DNA of 64,000 nucleotides from Dacryopinax spathularia (GCA_037974965.1 JBBPFI010000005.1:1488001-1552000); one strand, 5' to 3'; shown: positions 37,150 to 48,830, counted from the stretch's first letter. The notes: a model not told the origin generated them from the letters alone. Made by a program: numbers and translations.

Positions 37150-37386
37150 GACAAGAAGCTCAAGGCTATGTACTCTCATAAACTGCACTCTGTCAAAACT
37201 ACTGAGTTTAGGGGCAATGCTTGTATGGTAGATAGCGGTGCAAAGTAAGTACTCTGGCCGCCGCGAACTCACAGGACTGAAGAACTCATCAGCATCTTTG
37301 GTCAACACAATAACATCACCCAGGCCAACAGGACGACATCACTCAGAGAAACCCAAGCCGCATCACCTACGATCAACACAACAACA

Positions 37387-39197
37387 TCACACCTGTGCAG
37401 CAGGTGTGATTGGCTGAGAGCCTCCGATCATCTCATCGCAGAGGTCTTCGGGGACGTGCGATGGGTATCCTGGACGGCGTACCCACTTCGAGAACTTCGG
37501 CAGCTCCTCCTCGACCCAGTCCGCGTCGAGCATGAAGTCGTAAGGCTCTTTAATGGGCATCAGGTGCGAGACACGCCCCAGATCAACCCGTTTCGTGTCC
37601 TTAGGTTGTTTCCCCCCTTCGGTGCGTCGATCCGCAATGAGCTGCTTTTCCCACTCCCACAGCTGCAAGACTTCAGTGCGTAATTCCTCTGCGGATCGAT
37701 TCACTGACATTTTTGTTTTTCCAAACCGGCCTCCGCTCCTCCCGTACGCAAAGTTTCGGGTCATCGCGCTCTTTGGCCGTGATTTGGCCCGTTGCGTAAA
37801 GCTGCGCTCTCCAGCCAGGGTTCATCTCGCCATCCTCGTCGGCACTCCACTCATCGCCATGCCAATCATTCTGGGACAGCTGCGACTGGATGGGAGCCCA
37901 AGCAATATGGCGAGCCTTGCAATAGGTTTCGATGCCAGCGCAAAACTTCTCGGCACGCTGAGATTTGGGTGAGTTCTGCAAATTGCCGCTTCAGAGCAAG
38001 GAACTGACCGTTTTCCGTCTCTCGGTACGCCGCTGCTCTCTTTCTTTGGCTCGCTTCTCAACCCCACCATCGACAACAGCAGCCTTCTGAGCTCTCCACG
38101 AGCGGACCAAATGAGGGAAGCTCTGGCGGATGAGTACGTGCAGTACCTCCTTGTTCAGCCAGCGCGCACGAAGATCAGGATTGTGGTTGACCCTGCCTTC
38201 TGGTCCCTACATCGAGTAAGTGATGTTGTTGTGTTGACTGGAGAATGATCACTCACCTACACATCGAGTAAGTGATGTTGTTGTGTTGACCGGCATGCAG
38301 ACCACTCACCTCCTCGTCCTTCAGGACTTCCGACACAGCACGCTCAAAGATGATCACGTTCTCTCTCGCTCTGATCCCACGGCCGAAGTTGAATCTCAAG
38401 GTGGCCTCACCCTCGGGCGAGTCGGGGTCGCTTACGTCTGGGAGAAACAGTACACCCTTCTTGTATCCGACGAGGTCGTACATTTTGTAGAGGAGCTCCC
38501 GCTATGATGGTAAGTCATCTCAGATGATGGCCGTGGAAATTGATCCGTACCTGCAGATAGTTGTTGATACGTAGGTCCGCTGTTGGTAGCCGCTTCTTGG
38601 GAATGGCGGTGATGAGGTTTTCGGGCTCGTCCCCGACGCCATCGTCCGGCGGTGCCTCTGCCGCCAGCCTCCTCTTCTTCTTAGGTCGATGGCATGAGGG
38701 CCTGTTCTCTAGCCTGGTGACGCGCTGAGCAAGGCTGTCGATGTCTACGGCTCCCGTGGATGGGTCGTTGGACGAATCGGACGAGCGCGTGAGGGCGAGG
38801 ACGTCGCTAGGAGGCCGCTGCGGCGGATGTGAGGGCTGCGAGACGCTCGGCGGAAGCTGCAAAGGGGCTGTGAAGGATCTGAGGGTGGAGATGCAAGAGC
38901 ATAAGTGATGTTGTTGTGTTGACCAGCGAAGAGAGCTAACCCTCCATTATCAGAGGCCCTGTCCCGCCGGCTCTGCTCCGACACCATCAACTCAAGTACG
39001 ACCCTCCGTGTCGAATCGTCGCGCGCATCTCGGTATGCCCTTTCGAGCCAGTCGCGGCTTGCGACCGACTGTGTATCGCTTTGGATGAGCTGGGTGGGGG
39101 GTGAGAAGTCTCCGGTGGATTGGCTCCAGTGCTGCGCCCCGCCTTCTATGAAGGGGTTGGCCTGCTGAGAGCCGTCGGAGGAGGAGTAAGATGGCAT
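37387..39197 (-). CDS. CACTA second protein, unknown function, convergent to transposase
   Basis: The start MPSYSSSDGSQQANPFIEGG begins a Ser/Gln-rich N-terminus. An intron (38940-38879) contains the 19-bp motif. Exon 2 has IDSLAQRVTRLENRPS (short coiled coil) and HRPKKKRRLAAEAP (nuclear-localisation-like). Later exons give LLYKMYDLVGYKKGVLFLPD, LRFNFGRGIRARENVIIFER, ARWLNKEVLHVLIRQSFPHL, AEKFCAGIETYCKARHIAW and, at the end, LQLWEWEKQLIADRR and KEPYDFMLDADWVEEELPKF. The intron at about 38309-38207 is a tandem pair of motif-bearing units. The last junction (near 37700) was not resolved cleanly. About 470 residues. No family recognised; the NLS suggests a nuclear, perhaps DNA-binding, partner of the transposase. 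Confidence 0.65.
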
Positions 39198-39264
39198 CGA
39201 GGGGGAATGCTGAGACGGGGAAAAAGGTGGTCTGAGCTCGAAGATATTTGAGTCGAGTAAAAGC

Positions 39265-39382
39265 GGCCTTGCCCGGTCAGTGATAGATGGGCGAAGCCCG
39301 CCTTAGCCAAAAAAATTTATTGATAAGAAAAGATCTTCTGGCCGAGTCAGTCCATGTTAGCTAAGCCCGCCTTGCCAAGATT
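39265..39382 (+). repeat. right subterminal direct repeats
   Basis: Two diverged copies of a roughly 40-bp sequence, 39268-39307 and 39340-39380, share TCAGT at the start and AAGCCCGCCTT at the end. The position, 190-300 bp inside the right end, fits subterminal binding sites of CACTA elements (inference). Confidence 0.55.
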
Positions 39383-39540
39383 AGGGAAGGCGAGATCCCC
39401 TTGTTTGGCCTAGGATAGTTAAGATTGATATTACTATTTTAAGTCAGGTAGATACAGGTCGTTATAACTATCTTATCTGGAAAAGGAGGGGAAGATCTTT
39501 CCTTCCCACGGTCAGGTGACCTTTTTGCACCTGAACCAAA

Positions 39541-39568
39541 TCAGGTAATCCGCACCCTAAATGCGGTG
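39541..39568 (-). repeat. CACTA right terminal inverted repeat (28 bp)
   Basis: Exact inverted copy of 28828-28855, followed directly by ATT. Confidence 0.95.
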
Positions 39569-39571
39569 ATT
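39569..39571 (+). repeat. target-site duplication ATT (right)
   Basis: Matches ATT at 28825-28827, outside the opposite end. Confidence 0.75.
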
Positions 39572-40355
39572 GCGGTCCAGTCCTAAGGTGAACCAGTCTG
39601 ACCGTCTACAACCGAAGGCGGTCGGTGAAATGCTGATCAGAACCTGCGTACGCGTCAATCATATTTCACTACAATTTCGGACAGTTCAGGAAGACGCACA
39701 TTCTACCCATTTATCAGCTAGCTCTCATTGTTCGACACCGTCAGGTGGACTGCTTAGGCCGCTGATTTTGCGCGGCGAGCGATGGATGTAGTGGTCATGC
39801 GTCTGCCGCGTCGCGTGTATGCGGTCACGTGCCCATTATTACTCTGCGTGTTGCACTCCGCATCGAGCGATCTTTCGCAGCCCTCGGGTCAATAGACATC
39901 CACATATGCTGTTCTTTGTCTGTCAGAATGCTGTTGCTTATATCCTACATTGCCGCCAACTGGTCAGGAGTTCTGCGCTCGCCGGGACTCAGACTTTGAT
40001 GAAGTCGTCTCAGGCCTGAATCACGCTCCTTGCAGCCTACCGGATTCACAGCTGGAGGACAACGCGCCGCTTTAAGGGGCGCCGCTCTTCTGTGGTTGGC
40101 TGAGTGCTGTCCTACCCGACTTCCCGGAAGGTCTCGCATCAACCTCGAGTACTCGCTGAAGCTTCTGGCAACATAGGATGCTCTGGCGTATGTGGAGACT
40201 ACGGCTTTTCATTCAGCCAAACTGGTACTTTTGCGACAAGCGACATCGACCAAAGAAACAACTATAGGAAGGAGAGACACGTTGCATCCTGTGTCGCCCG
40301 TGAAGACGACTGATTGCGAAGGGGGTATGGAGCGTCCTGATACTGTGCCACTTGC
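39572..40355. other. intergenic between CACTA element and copy F
   Basis: About 780 bp. No gene, and no visible continuation of the GMC relic that lies left of the element. Confidence 0.4.
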
Positions 40356-41768
40356 CTATGCTGATTCCGTGCTGAGATCGCTGAGAACAATCGCCTCTGC
40401 TATTACTATTCCCGACGGGTTCGTCATGAGTGTATCGAGCGAAGTTGCCTGGTTCGCACTCCTGAGGTTGAGGATGATGCGGCCTGGTGCTATGAAGTAG
40501 AAGGTGAGGCAGATCATGTAGGGAACGAAGAAGGATGTGCTGTTCTGCTGACTCAATACCACGCTAGTCGTGTTCAGGGCTAGCAACTGGGTCAGCTTGA
40601 AGGACTATGTCGTTGCGCTGTACGATCCGTAGATGCGCTTGCAAAGTGACGTACCGAGTTGACAAGCGGACGCTAGGAATGCTGCGGGGTCGAAGTAAGC
40701 CAGGTTGATCGTGCTCATGCGAACGGAAGAGCTTACCATCCCTGTACAGAACCATTGCAAGCCGAGAGGGTTTGGCATCATATACTGACGACAAAGCTTG
40801 AGGTTCGCAAACTGGGAAATATGTTGAAACGGCTGCTTACTATACATCAGACCACGTAGGACCGTCATGAAGAAGATCACTGAAATAACGAATGAGCCTG
40901 ATCTTCGAAGGGACCGCTTCGAGGAGGACGCTCACGAGTTTCGTAGCTCACAAAGCCAAGAAAGACCTTCAAGCCCCATGGGGTAGACTGTGGCCCGTAG
41001 ACTGCGCCGCATCCGGCCACGCTTGTCGCTCCCGGCATGTTAATCAGATCGAGGTTCCCAATCGGATCCATCCAGATTCCCGTATAGACGGTGCAAACGG
41101 CAGTGAATACCAGCACGGCCAACCACGAAACGCTCAAAATGGCGCCAGCGACAAAAGTACATTCCCAAATTGCCCAGGTTCGCAGAGCGAGGACCACACC
41201 CGAACAGTGAGCGATTCCCACGTAACAACCTGAAGTAGACATTATTAATAATTTATTGGCAGATTGATCGCGGATGTGGAAGCGTACCGAGTAAGGAGTA
41301 GAGAACCACTTTGCAAGATAGAACGGAGATCTCCTTCGTGAATTGCGCTGCACGGAGAGGCTATGGGCGTAATGCTCCGTCTCTGCAACCTGGTTGCTTA
41401 CCCCAAAGATGGCCGACCATGAGAAGAAACCCGGTATATCGCATGAAAAGGAAAACCGATTTGACGTATGATCGAGGCGATTTCCAGATATGCGTATACT
41501 CCTCCCCGCAAGTGAGAAGATAATCGTAGAGCTCAGTTGAGGTCAGTCTCTCCAGTAATTGGATGTCGTTCGTTGATATGACTCACGAAGAGAGTAGCAA
41601 ATACGGCTTTCGAAGGGTTAGTGCTGGAATAGAGGGACGAAATCTGGTAAGGTGCGCACAGACTCCATACTGTACTATGTATCAGATTGACGATCAGTCT
41701 TCGAAGCCGTATCTGCTTACGCTTGCGCCGAGCTCCAGCCCAGCAAGGGCGCCTAAGGACCCAGACAT
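40356..41768 (-). CDS. DUF6533-type multi-pass membrane protein, copy F (divergent)
   Basis: Exon 1 MSGSLGALAGLELGAS runs to GTAAGC. The DUF6533 block is altered: YDYLLTCGEEYTHIWKSPRS, where most copies have LTWxEEKxLIWEA. It is followed by KSVFLFMRYTGFLLMVGHLW. Later segments are normal: HCSGVVLALRTWAIWECTF, VCTVYTGIWMDPIGN, GCGAVYGPQSTPWGLKVFL, FYFIAPGRIILNLRSA and a tail ending DLSTESA. The C replacing the domain Trp and the loss of KxLIW suggest relaxed constraint or altered function; no stop was seen in the exons read. It is the first array gene to the right of the CACTA element. Function unknown. Confidence 0.7.
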
Positions 41769-42705
41769 CGGAGGTTCAATACTGTACCGCTTCGTTGGGC
41801 TTTCGGACAAATGACGTTTATTCTTCCTCCCAATAGTCCTGTCTGTGAATGAGAGGCTCTATTGGAGTGATGAATGCCGACGAGCTACGAGGACTCTTCG
41901 CTAGCCCTCCTTAAATACTGCCCAGGCAAATAGCCCGTGTGGATAGAGCCTCCTCCTGAGTGATTCTCTGTCAGTGCCGGGCGCTGCAAGATATCAAGAA
42001 GTGGGCGAATACTTTCCAGCACCGGCAGGCTTCCCGCAGGAGATCAGAAGTGAACCACGCTCAGTGTAAGCTCTTCACTACGATCTGTGTATACGATATG
42101 TATGTTCATTGTCATTGTCCATCTGGAGCAAGACTTCCAGTGCGGAGCGGCCGTCGGTCCTTCCCGAGGATGTGGTCCTCTGATTGATTCCTGGTCTGTG
42201 CAGTTGGCACTGCCAGGGTTCAAGGTCACTTCTTGCGCCTTCCGTTGCAAGCCAAAGCGATACGACTTGCCGGGTCGGTTGAGAGAGCAAATCGGCAGAC
42301 GGCGTCTCGAGCGTGAAGGAGGTGCGTGCAAGTCAGATGAGTACTGTTCCGAACGTCTATCAATGCTTCAACCCAGAGCGACGTAACGACAGAATCCGCC
42401 GTGTGACTGGATGTACGGCCCACGGTGTTAATCAGAAAATCCCGGCTGGCTGTGCCACTGGGAATTGCCAGCGATCACTCGCCAGGAGGCAAAGGGTGAA
42501 GGGCCGAGATGCAATATCGACCACGGCAAATAGGCAAGATGCGGCCACCCTGGCATCAACCTGAGACAAAACTTCGCTTCTTTACATTATCTACTATCCG
42601 CGTCGGAATTGCGGGTAGCTTACATTATATTACGGGCTTCTAGGTGGTCAATCCTGAAATCTGCAGTTGCAATATCACCATCGGCATTGTGGACAGAAAC
42701 TTTCT
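41769..42705. other. intergenic between copies F and G
   Basis: About 940 bp. Promoter side of F and 3' side of G. Only weak, unspliced open frames. Confidence 0.45.
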
Positions 42706-44086
42706 TCAGTATGAACTACCGGTCATGCGACTCAGAGGGATCACTTCCCGGTCGGGCTCTCCCATGGTCACCTCGTGCCAGCCAGCATCCCCCCGGACGC
42801 TGATTTCTCTCAGGTTTAGGACGATGCGGCAGGGCACGATGAAGTAGAAGGTGAAGGCGAGATGGTAGGGGACGTAGAACCATGCATTGCCTTGAGCATT
42901 GAGAATAGCGTTGATGATGTTGAGCGCTAGGAGGTGTATCAGAGTGAAGTCACCACACAAAGCGTTGAGAGAGTCTGCGTACCGAGGAGGCAAAAGGACG
43001 ACAGAAAAGCTTTGAAGGCCAAGTCAGACTCATTCAGGAAGCAGAGAAGAAGGTAGCTCACCATCGCGATACAGGACAAAGGTCATCCCGGACGGTTTGG
43101 CGTCGTACACTTTCGTTGTTTCAGCTCATCGACCCATCGCATACCTTTTATCGGAACAGATGCTTACTGTAGTTCAAGCCACGTATGACAGTCATGACGA
43201 AAATGACTGCACACGAGTTCATTGTTAGGGCGCATGGAGAACTGTGCGGGGATTCGTCGACTCACAACCCTCATATGCAGACAGGCAAATAAACGTCCTC
43301 AGTGCCCAGGGTGCTGTCTGTAGCGCTATCGTAGGACCGCAGCCAGTCAAAGATCCCGCACCAAGGGGCAAGTCCACAGTCAGATCCCCATCTGGAATCA
43401 CCCCGATGCATGTATAGACAAGGAAGACAGTCGTAACGACTGTCACACTCGTCCATACTACGGCCATGAGGACACCAACAGGAAAGCCCCGTTCCCAGAT
43501 TGCCCACGTCCGCAGGGCGAGGACGAGTCCTGATGCATGGGCAACGGATATGTAACCACCTGTGAGCGCCGTCAGTGCGTGGTTCTCGGGACTGACTGAG
43601 AGCTCGGACCCATGCAAAAGTAATAGAGGATACCGCAGGAACGATCGTCGCCTGAAGTAGTAAATTGCCCTGCATAGGGCGATCAGCTGAGACCGCAAGC
43701 TCGGCAGAAGACGACACCCACTCCATAGGAACATGATTGTCAAAGTGAATCCCATGGACCGAATGAAGAGGAAAATTGCTTTGACATACGACAATCTTGC
43801 CTCCCAGATAAGCTTCTTCTCTTCTGCCCATGTAAGGAGGTAGTCGTAGAACTGATTGGCAGCAAGCGCGTCAGTATCCGATAGTACAGGATGCTCAGAA
43901 ACATACATAAAGCGTCGCTCCCGCGCCTGGTAAAATGTCAGAGCACATCTACCGAGATGACAATGAATGTGCGCACAGATACCATACTACATGCACTTGC
44001 TTCAGCTACTTTGCACGAACGGCAAGACAAGCACTCACTTTTCCTGAGACACCCAACGCAAGGACGTGTGACAAAATCGCAGACAT
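42706..44086 (-). CDS. DUF6533-type multi-pass membrane protein, copy G
   Basis: Exon 1 MSAILSHVLALGVSGK is close to that of copy E. A YGICA mini-exon and ATLY exon follow; the domain is FYDYLLTWAEEKKLIWEARL, then KAIFLFIRSMGFTLTIMFLW. LVLALRTWAIWERGFPVGVL, TTVFLVYTCIGVIPDGD, GCGPTIALQTAPWALRTFI, a short YRDG exon and FYFIVPCRIVLNLREI complete it, with tail VTMGEPDREVIPLSRMT. It looks intact with several membrane spans. It lies head-to-tail with copy H, whose sequence and upstream DNA it shares, indicating tandem duplication. Function unknown. Confidence 0.78.
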
Positions 44087-45098
44087 TGCACCAAGCAGTT
44101 GTTTGTCCTGCCCAGTTGACGTTGCCCCTGTATTTGCTGATCTCCATCCCGATGGTGGGTTGGACTGTGCTGGATCTCAAGGCGATCTCATCCTGTTCGA
44201 GAGCAAGGCTGTACACCGCAACAGAAGCACATCCCGCCAGGCAGCGTAGACTGTGCTCGCACACCGTACCATGCGTCAGGGGGTTCATATAAGTACACTT
44301 GCTAGGTTGCCTCTGATGCAGCAGATGGCCCAGAATGCGAGTGGGCCTTGCGGTGGGTATTGGATGATATCATTGGAGGTCGAGCTCACGTCTGTGAGCA
44401 CCTGCTACATCAGAATGCAAGACGCTCCGCCAGATCATCCTGCAAGCCGTAGTGCTATTGGCTCTGACATTGACAGCAAGCATGTCCAAGTATGTCTAAC
44501 TAGGCAAGTTGGGCGAGCCAGAGGCGATTGTAGGCTTTGAGGCGGGTAACAGCTCTAAAGCAGGTCACAGCATCATGTGTTGACGCTGCAGGATCGCTGC
44601 TGCGGGGACGCACGTTCGTTCAGGGACAAGCGCCACGTCCTTCGTATAAGAAGTCTCACAGTCATTCCTCATGCGCGCGGGTGATGGGCGTTTCGGGTGT
44701 GCGGCCTAGTCAAATGGGTACTCTCCCGGATAACTCCGAATACTCCTCTTAAGAACAACATAAAACGGCAAACGACATGTCGCGTAGCTGCATGCACTGC
44801 GCTCCAACAAAGGCCCAGCGTTGAAGTTTGAAGATGAGGGCACAAGCGGTAACACCTCCTGGAACTGCAAGTGGTCATGCACCCAGATGCTCAAGGAAAG
44901 AAGGGCGGCACCAGTGCTCGGTGCAACAGGGAAGCGGTAGCAGCCCCTTAGACCGTCCTGATAAGACTGTGCTTCTTTACATTATTAATTATCCATCGAG
45001 GGTGTCTTAGGTATTTTACAGTAGACGCAAGGCTGGTTAGTATACTATCCACAACTTCAACTGCAAGATCGACGCGGCTGATGTGAAATCAACCCCTT
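44087..45098. other. intergenic upstream of copy G, duplicated upstream of H
   Basis: The stretch at about 44280-44650 resembles 46670-47030: gggttcat..agtacacttgc, a tggatgatat block, gacagcaagca, gcgggtaacag and agggacaag. This marks the duplicated unit as gene plus about 1 kb of upstream DNA. Confidence 0.55.
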
Positions 45099-46476
45099 CT
45101 AAGACGAACTCCGAGTCATTCCGCTGAGAGGAATGGATTCAGGGTCAGGTTCCCCCATCGTTACCATCTCGTGCAATCCCGCAGGCGTTCCGGCGCTGAT
45201 TCCTCTCAGGTTTAGGATGATGCGGCACGGCACTATGAAGTAGAACGTAAGGGCGAGATGGTAGGGGACGTAGAACCATGTATTCTGCTGGCTGTTGAGA
45301 ATGGCGTTGATGATGTTGAGAGCTGGGAGGTGAATCAGGGTGAATGCACCTGACAACGACCTGTGAGAGACTGCATACCAAGGAGGCAGAAGGACGCTAA
45401 AAAGGCTTTGAAAGCAAGGTCAGACCCGGCCATGAAGCATAGAAGAAGGCAACTCACCATCGCGATAAAGGACATAGGTCAGGCCGGACGGTTTGGCGTC
45501 GTATACTGTCCGCGTTTTCGCTCAGCAAGATGGACCATGGTCTCATGGAGAAGGTATGCTTACTGTAGTTCACGCCACGTATCACAGTCATGATGAAAAT
45601 AACTGCGCACGAGTTCAGCAAGAATACGGGAGCACGAGGGACCCGCCTACTCACAACCTTCATACGCAGACAGACAAGTAAATGTTCTCAGCGCCCAGGC
45701 TGCTGCCTCTGCTGTTTCCGTGGGACCGCACCCCGTGAGGGAGCCGGCGCCGAGCGGGACGCCCAACATGAGATTCCCGCCTGGTATCAACCCAGTGCAC
45801 GTATAGACAAGAAAGACAGTTGTAATGACTGTCACGCTTGTCCATACGACGCCGACGAGGACGCCAATAGGCAAGCTACGTTCCCAGATTGCCCACGTCC
45901 GTAGGGCGAGGACGAGTCCTGATGCGTGGGCCACAACTATGTAACCACCTGCGCCTACCGTCAGCATTTTTTTCTCAAAAATAGCTGAACGTACGAACCC
46001 ATGCAGAAGTAATAGATGATACTACAGGAGAGACTGGTGATTGAAGTAGTGAATTGCGCTGCACAGAGCCAGGTCAGCCTAAACCCACGTCCAGAAGAAG
46101 CCAACGCTCACTCCATAGAAACATGATTGTCAGGGTGAATCCCATGCACCTAATGAGGAGGAAGAGTGCCTTGACATACGACGGTCTCGCCTCCCAAATG
46201 AGTCTCTTCTCCTCTTGCCATGTTAAGAAGTAGTCGTAGAACTGTTCGACACAAAATGCATTAGTTTCCGGCCGTGCAGCGAGTTCACGAACATACATAA
46301 AGAGTCGCTCCTGCACCTTGTACAAAGTCAGAGCCTGCCTTGCCCGCGGGTATTGACAATACGCACAAATACCATACTGTATACATTTGCGTCAGTTACT
46401 TTGCCAGAACGGCCAGGCAAGTACGTACACTCCCCGAGAAGTTCAATGCAAGCGCAAGTTGCAGGGGCTCATCCAT
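45099..46476 (-). CDS. DUF6533-type multi-pass membrane protein, copy H
   Basis: Exon 1 MDEPLQLALALNFSGS runs to GTACGT. The domain is FYDYFLTWQEEKRLIWEARP, followed by KALFLLIRCMGFTLTIMFLW. LVLALRTWAIWERSLPIGVL, TTVFLVYTCTGLIPGGN, GCGPTETAEAAAWALRTFT, CLSAYEGCE and FYFIVPCRIILNLRGI follow, with tail VTMGEPDPESIPLSGMT. It looks intact and is the closest relative of G. It is divergent from GMC copy 2 (48831), as copy C is from GMC copy 1. Function unknown. Confidence 0.78.
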
Positions 46477-48767
46477 CGTATCGCGCACTTCTGTGTTCTT
46501 TCCGAGGGAAAGTTCACACGGGATATGCTGTTCTTCAACCTGAAGTTGATGGTCTGTGCTGGATTTTAAGGCCTTCCTATCCCGCCTAAAACGACAGGTG
46601 GTGCACCGCAACAGAAGTATATCCGGTAGGTGGTATAGACTTTCCTCCTCACGTCGTACGGCGTATCAGAGGTTCATGTAGGGTACATTTGCTCGGTTAT
46701 CTCTGATGAAGCAGATGACCGGAATGAAGTGACCCTTGCCGCGGATATTAGATGATATTATTAGTCGAAGGTCGACTTCACGGGTGTGAGCACCTGGTCC
46801 ATCAGAAAGCAAGACGGCCCTCCGAATCATTCTGCAACGCGGGTAATGTTCTGGGCTTTGAGTTGAACAGCAAGCAGGTAGAGGTAGAACAGTTTGGCGA
46901 GCGACAGGCGATTGCAAGCTTTGGGCGGGTAACAAGTTCTAAAGGAGGATGCAACCCGTTGGTCGCGCCACACTGTCCCTGAGTTGGGGCCGAACCTTCC
47001 TTAAGGGACAAGGGCCACGTGCTCCCTATAGGTCCCGGCGTATTCCTCGCAAGAGTCCCACCGGCCACGCTCCGAGCCCAGCCAGTCGCTTGAGATACGA
47101 ACAGAACTTCTTCGAACATCAATGTTGGCCGTGTTCAACCGTCATCGTTTTTGACTGATGCATATGACTCCCTCTAGGGGTCAGGCGATTCAGAAGACGC
47201 CAATTCTGGTACGCCGCCATGTGCAACGTCTTATCGAGATCAAACAGAAAGCTCCGAATGTTGTGGCATCAGCCGGCTGCCCAAGAACACTGGTGATCTT
47301 CGGTCTTGGACGGTGAAAAGGACAGCTCTGTCTTGTCTTCGAGTTACGATCCGTTGATATCGCATTGTACAAAAAAGGATTCTGGCGCGAGCCGGCTCTC
47401 CGCAGGGTTTCGGTCCTAACTCGAGAACAGTCTGGCTCTTCCGCGCAACCGGCGCGCACAGCAGTTCGGCATTTGGGTAGAGCCGGAGCAGGCAAGAGTG
47501 GGAGGAAAGCATATACCCGTATGACGCACCTGCTCACGTGAGTCAGGCACCTGCCTAGCATCTACGAAAGAACGTGGAACATCTAATTGTTCATTGCATT
47601 AATGTACGGTAATACCGTTCGCTGGCGTCAAGACATTGACTGGAAATCATCTAAGTCTTACAAGGTCTGAGCCAACCACACAGCCCTTCGCCGCTGATTT
47701 CTCGGGCGGTGGAGTAGGGGATTCGGGGCATGCCGCGCCCTGACCCACGCTAGGAAGTTGGACCTGTTTCCCCGGCCACGCTAGCATGGAGGAAGCACAA
47801 GCGGACGTGACTCTGATATGTCCAGCCCTGGGCAAACGTCGTCCCCTGTCGAGAGGCAAACCCCCGACTTGTCTCACGCGAGTCAGTAAACGAGCGAAAA
47901 CGAACTTCTCCGTGTCGACGGTTGCAATGTTCAACTAGATCAAATCAAGACATCCAACTCCAAGTGACCCCCGGGAAAGCTTTGAGAAGGTTGACCAGGA
48001 CTGGGCACCTGGTGCGCAAGCGGTGATGCGCTGGCGCGGTAGAACAACAATCAATCAGACATGCGAACATGACGAACAGACAGTTGGCCATGTTTCAGGG
48101 CTGCTCTCTGGAAGGCCCCAGCTGCCGAGATCGAGCGTTTTTTGGCCCACAATCTGGATTGTGTCTTGGACGATTCCAGTAGAAGCACCCTCCAGTGCGT
48201 GGGAAGCAGGACCGTCCATAACTTCGATCAGAATAGGCTCGCTCCTGATGTTCTGCTGCTACTTACACGGCTTCCATTGCGCAGCATCATTGTCTCGACC
48301 GACGAGGAATGTTGATGGTGCTGTTTATGATCAGGCCATCAGGCAGGTCCGCCGATGTGATTCAGCAAAGAAGACTCGCTGCTTCCAGCGGGACCGTACC
48401 GTGGGTCGCAAGCGATCGAAGGCTGTGCTTGAATCACGTGCTCCCCGTTCTAAACAAAGCACCGCGACCTGGAGTGCGAGCTTCCAGGTATCGTTGGCTC
48501 GCACTCCAAATGTCGTTCTTCCTACACCTGTGGGTGTGGTGCTGGCAGAAGATGCCCGGCCCTACCAGTGACGACGTATTTTAGATCTCGAGCCTATGCA
48601 AGAAGCAAAATAGGGGATGGTAATCCGAGGTGCTCCAGTCCTTCTGCCTCGCCGCGGTGATTGGGCGCCACAGAAGTCCCGTGGATCGTCAGTTCTGATG
48701 CACTGCTATCGCTCCCATTACTCTGTCTTGCTGGACCTCAGGGATGGCGGCGAGACTCGTGACCATT
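46477..48767. other. intergenic between divergent copy H and GMC copy 2
   Basis: About 2.3 kb. The left part repeats DNA upstream of G; the right part (from about 48310) repeats DNA around 27935-28400. The middle (47150-48300) has only unconvincing open frames. Confidence 0.45.
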
Positions 48768-48773
48768 TATAAA
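48768..48773 (+). promoter_or_regulatory. TATA box of GMC copy 2
   Basis: TATAAA 63 bp upstream of the start codon at 48831. The matching place in the relic at 28040-28500 has lost it. Confidence 0.5.
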
Positions 48774-48830
48774 GCGCACTAGCCTGGATGTCGATATGGT
48801 GTATCACTTGTTCAGAACGCGCAAGACAAT

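Larger units (their letters stand above)
29180..38923. repeat. dispersed 19-bp motif GTCAACACAACAACATCAC, about 22 copies
   Basis: Copies read as shown start at 29982, 31552, 31681, 31783, 31885, 31987, 33580, 33724 (variant), 33754 (variant), 33784, 33814, 35074, 35994, 37301 (one change), 37324 (degenerate) and 37372. Reverse-complement copies start at 29180, 29224, 30601, 38220, 38272 and 38905. An upstream CTTCGCCG and a downstream TT are often shared. At least six copies sit in predicted introns of three different genes, five in the 102-bp tandem repeats and five in the Pro-rich N-terminal coding region of the transposase. In coding DNA it is read as GQHNNIT in one gene and VNTTTSL in another, so conservation is not for the peptide. 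None was noticed outside the element. Confidence 0.9.
28828..39568. mobile_element. CACTA-type (EnSpm/Tnp2) DNA transposon, full length 10,741 bp
   Basis: Bounded by perfect 28-bp terminal inverted repeats starting CACCGCATTTAGGGTG, flanked by ATT on both sides. It carries a Tnp2-family transposase (33085-37149, plus), a second gene convergent to it (37387-39197, minus), a small charged protein gene at the left (29330-30432, minus) and a repeat-rich reading frame (31308-32396, plus). About 22 copies of the motif GTCAACACAACAACATCAC, in both orientations, lie between 29180 and 38923. Identical inverted repeats and an intact target duplication suggest a fairly recent insertion. It sits in the DUF6533/GMC array between copies E and F. 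The terminal CACC differs from the plant CACTA terminus; the assignment rests on Tnp2 and the 3-bp duplication. Confidence 0.9.

Noticed and set aside
48023-48571. A 182-residue plus-strand frame upstream of GMC copy 2
   Set aside because: It runs into the promoter region that is duplicated at 27,935-28,400, where the frame is not kept, so it is not under coding constraint.
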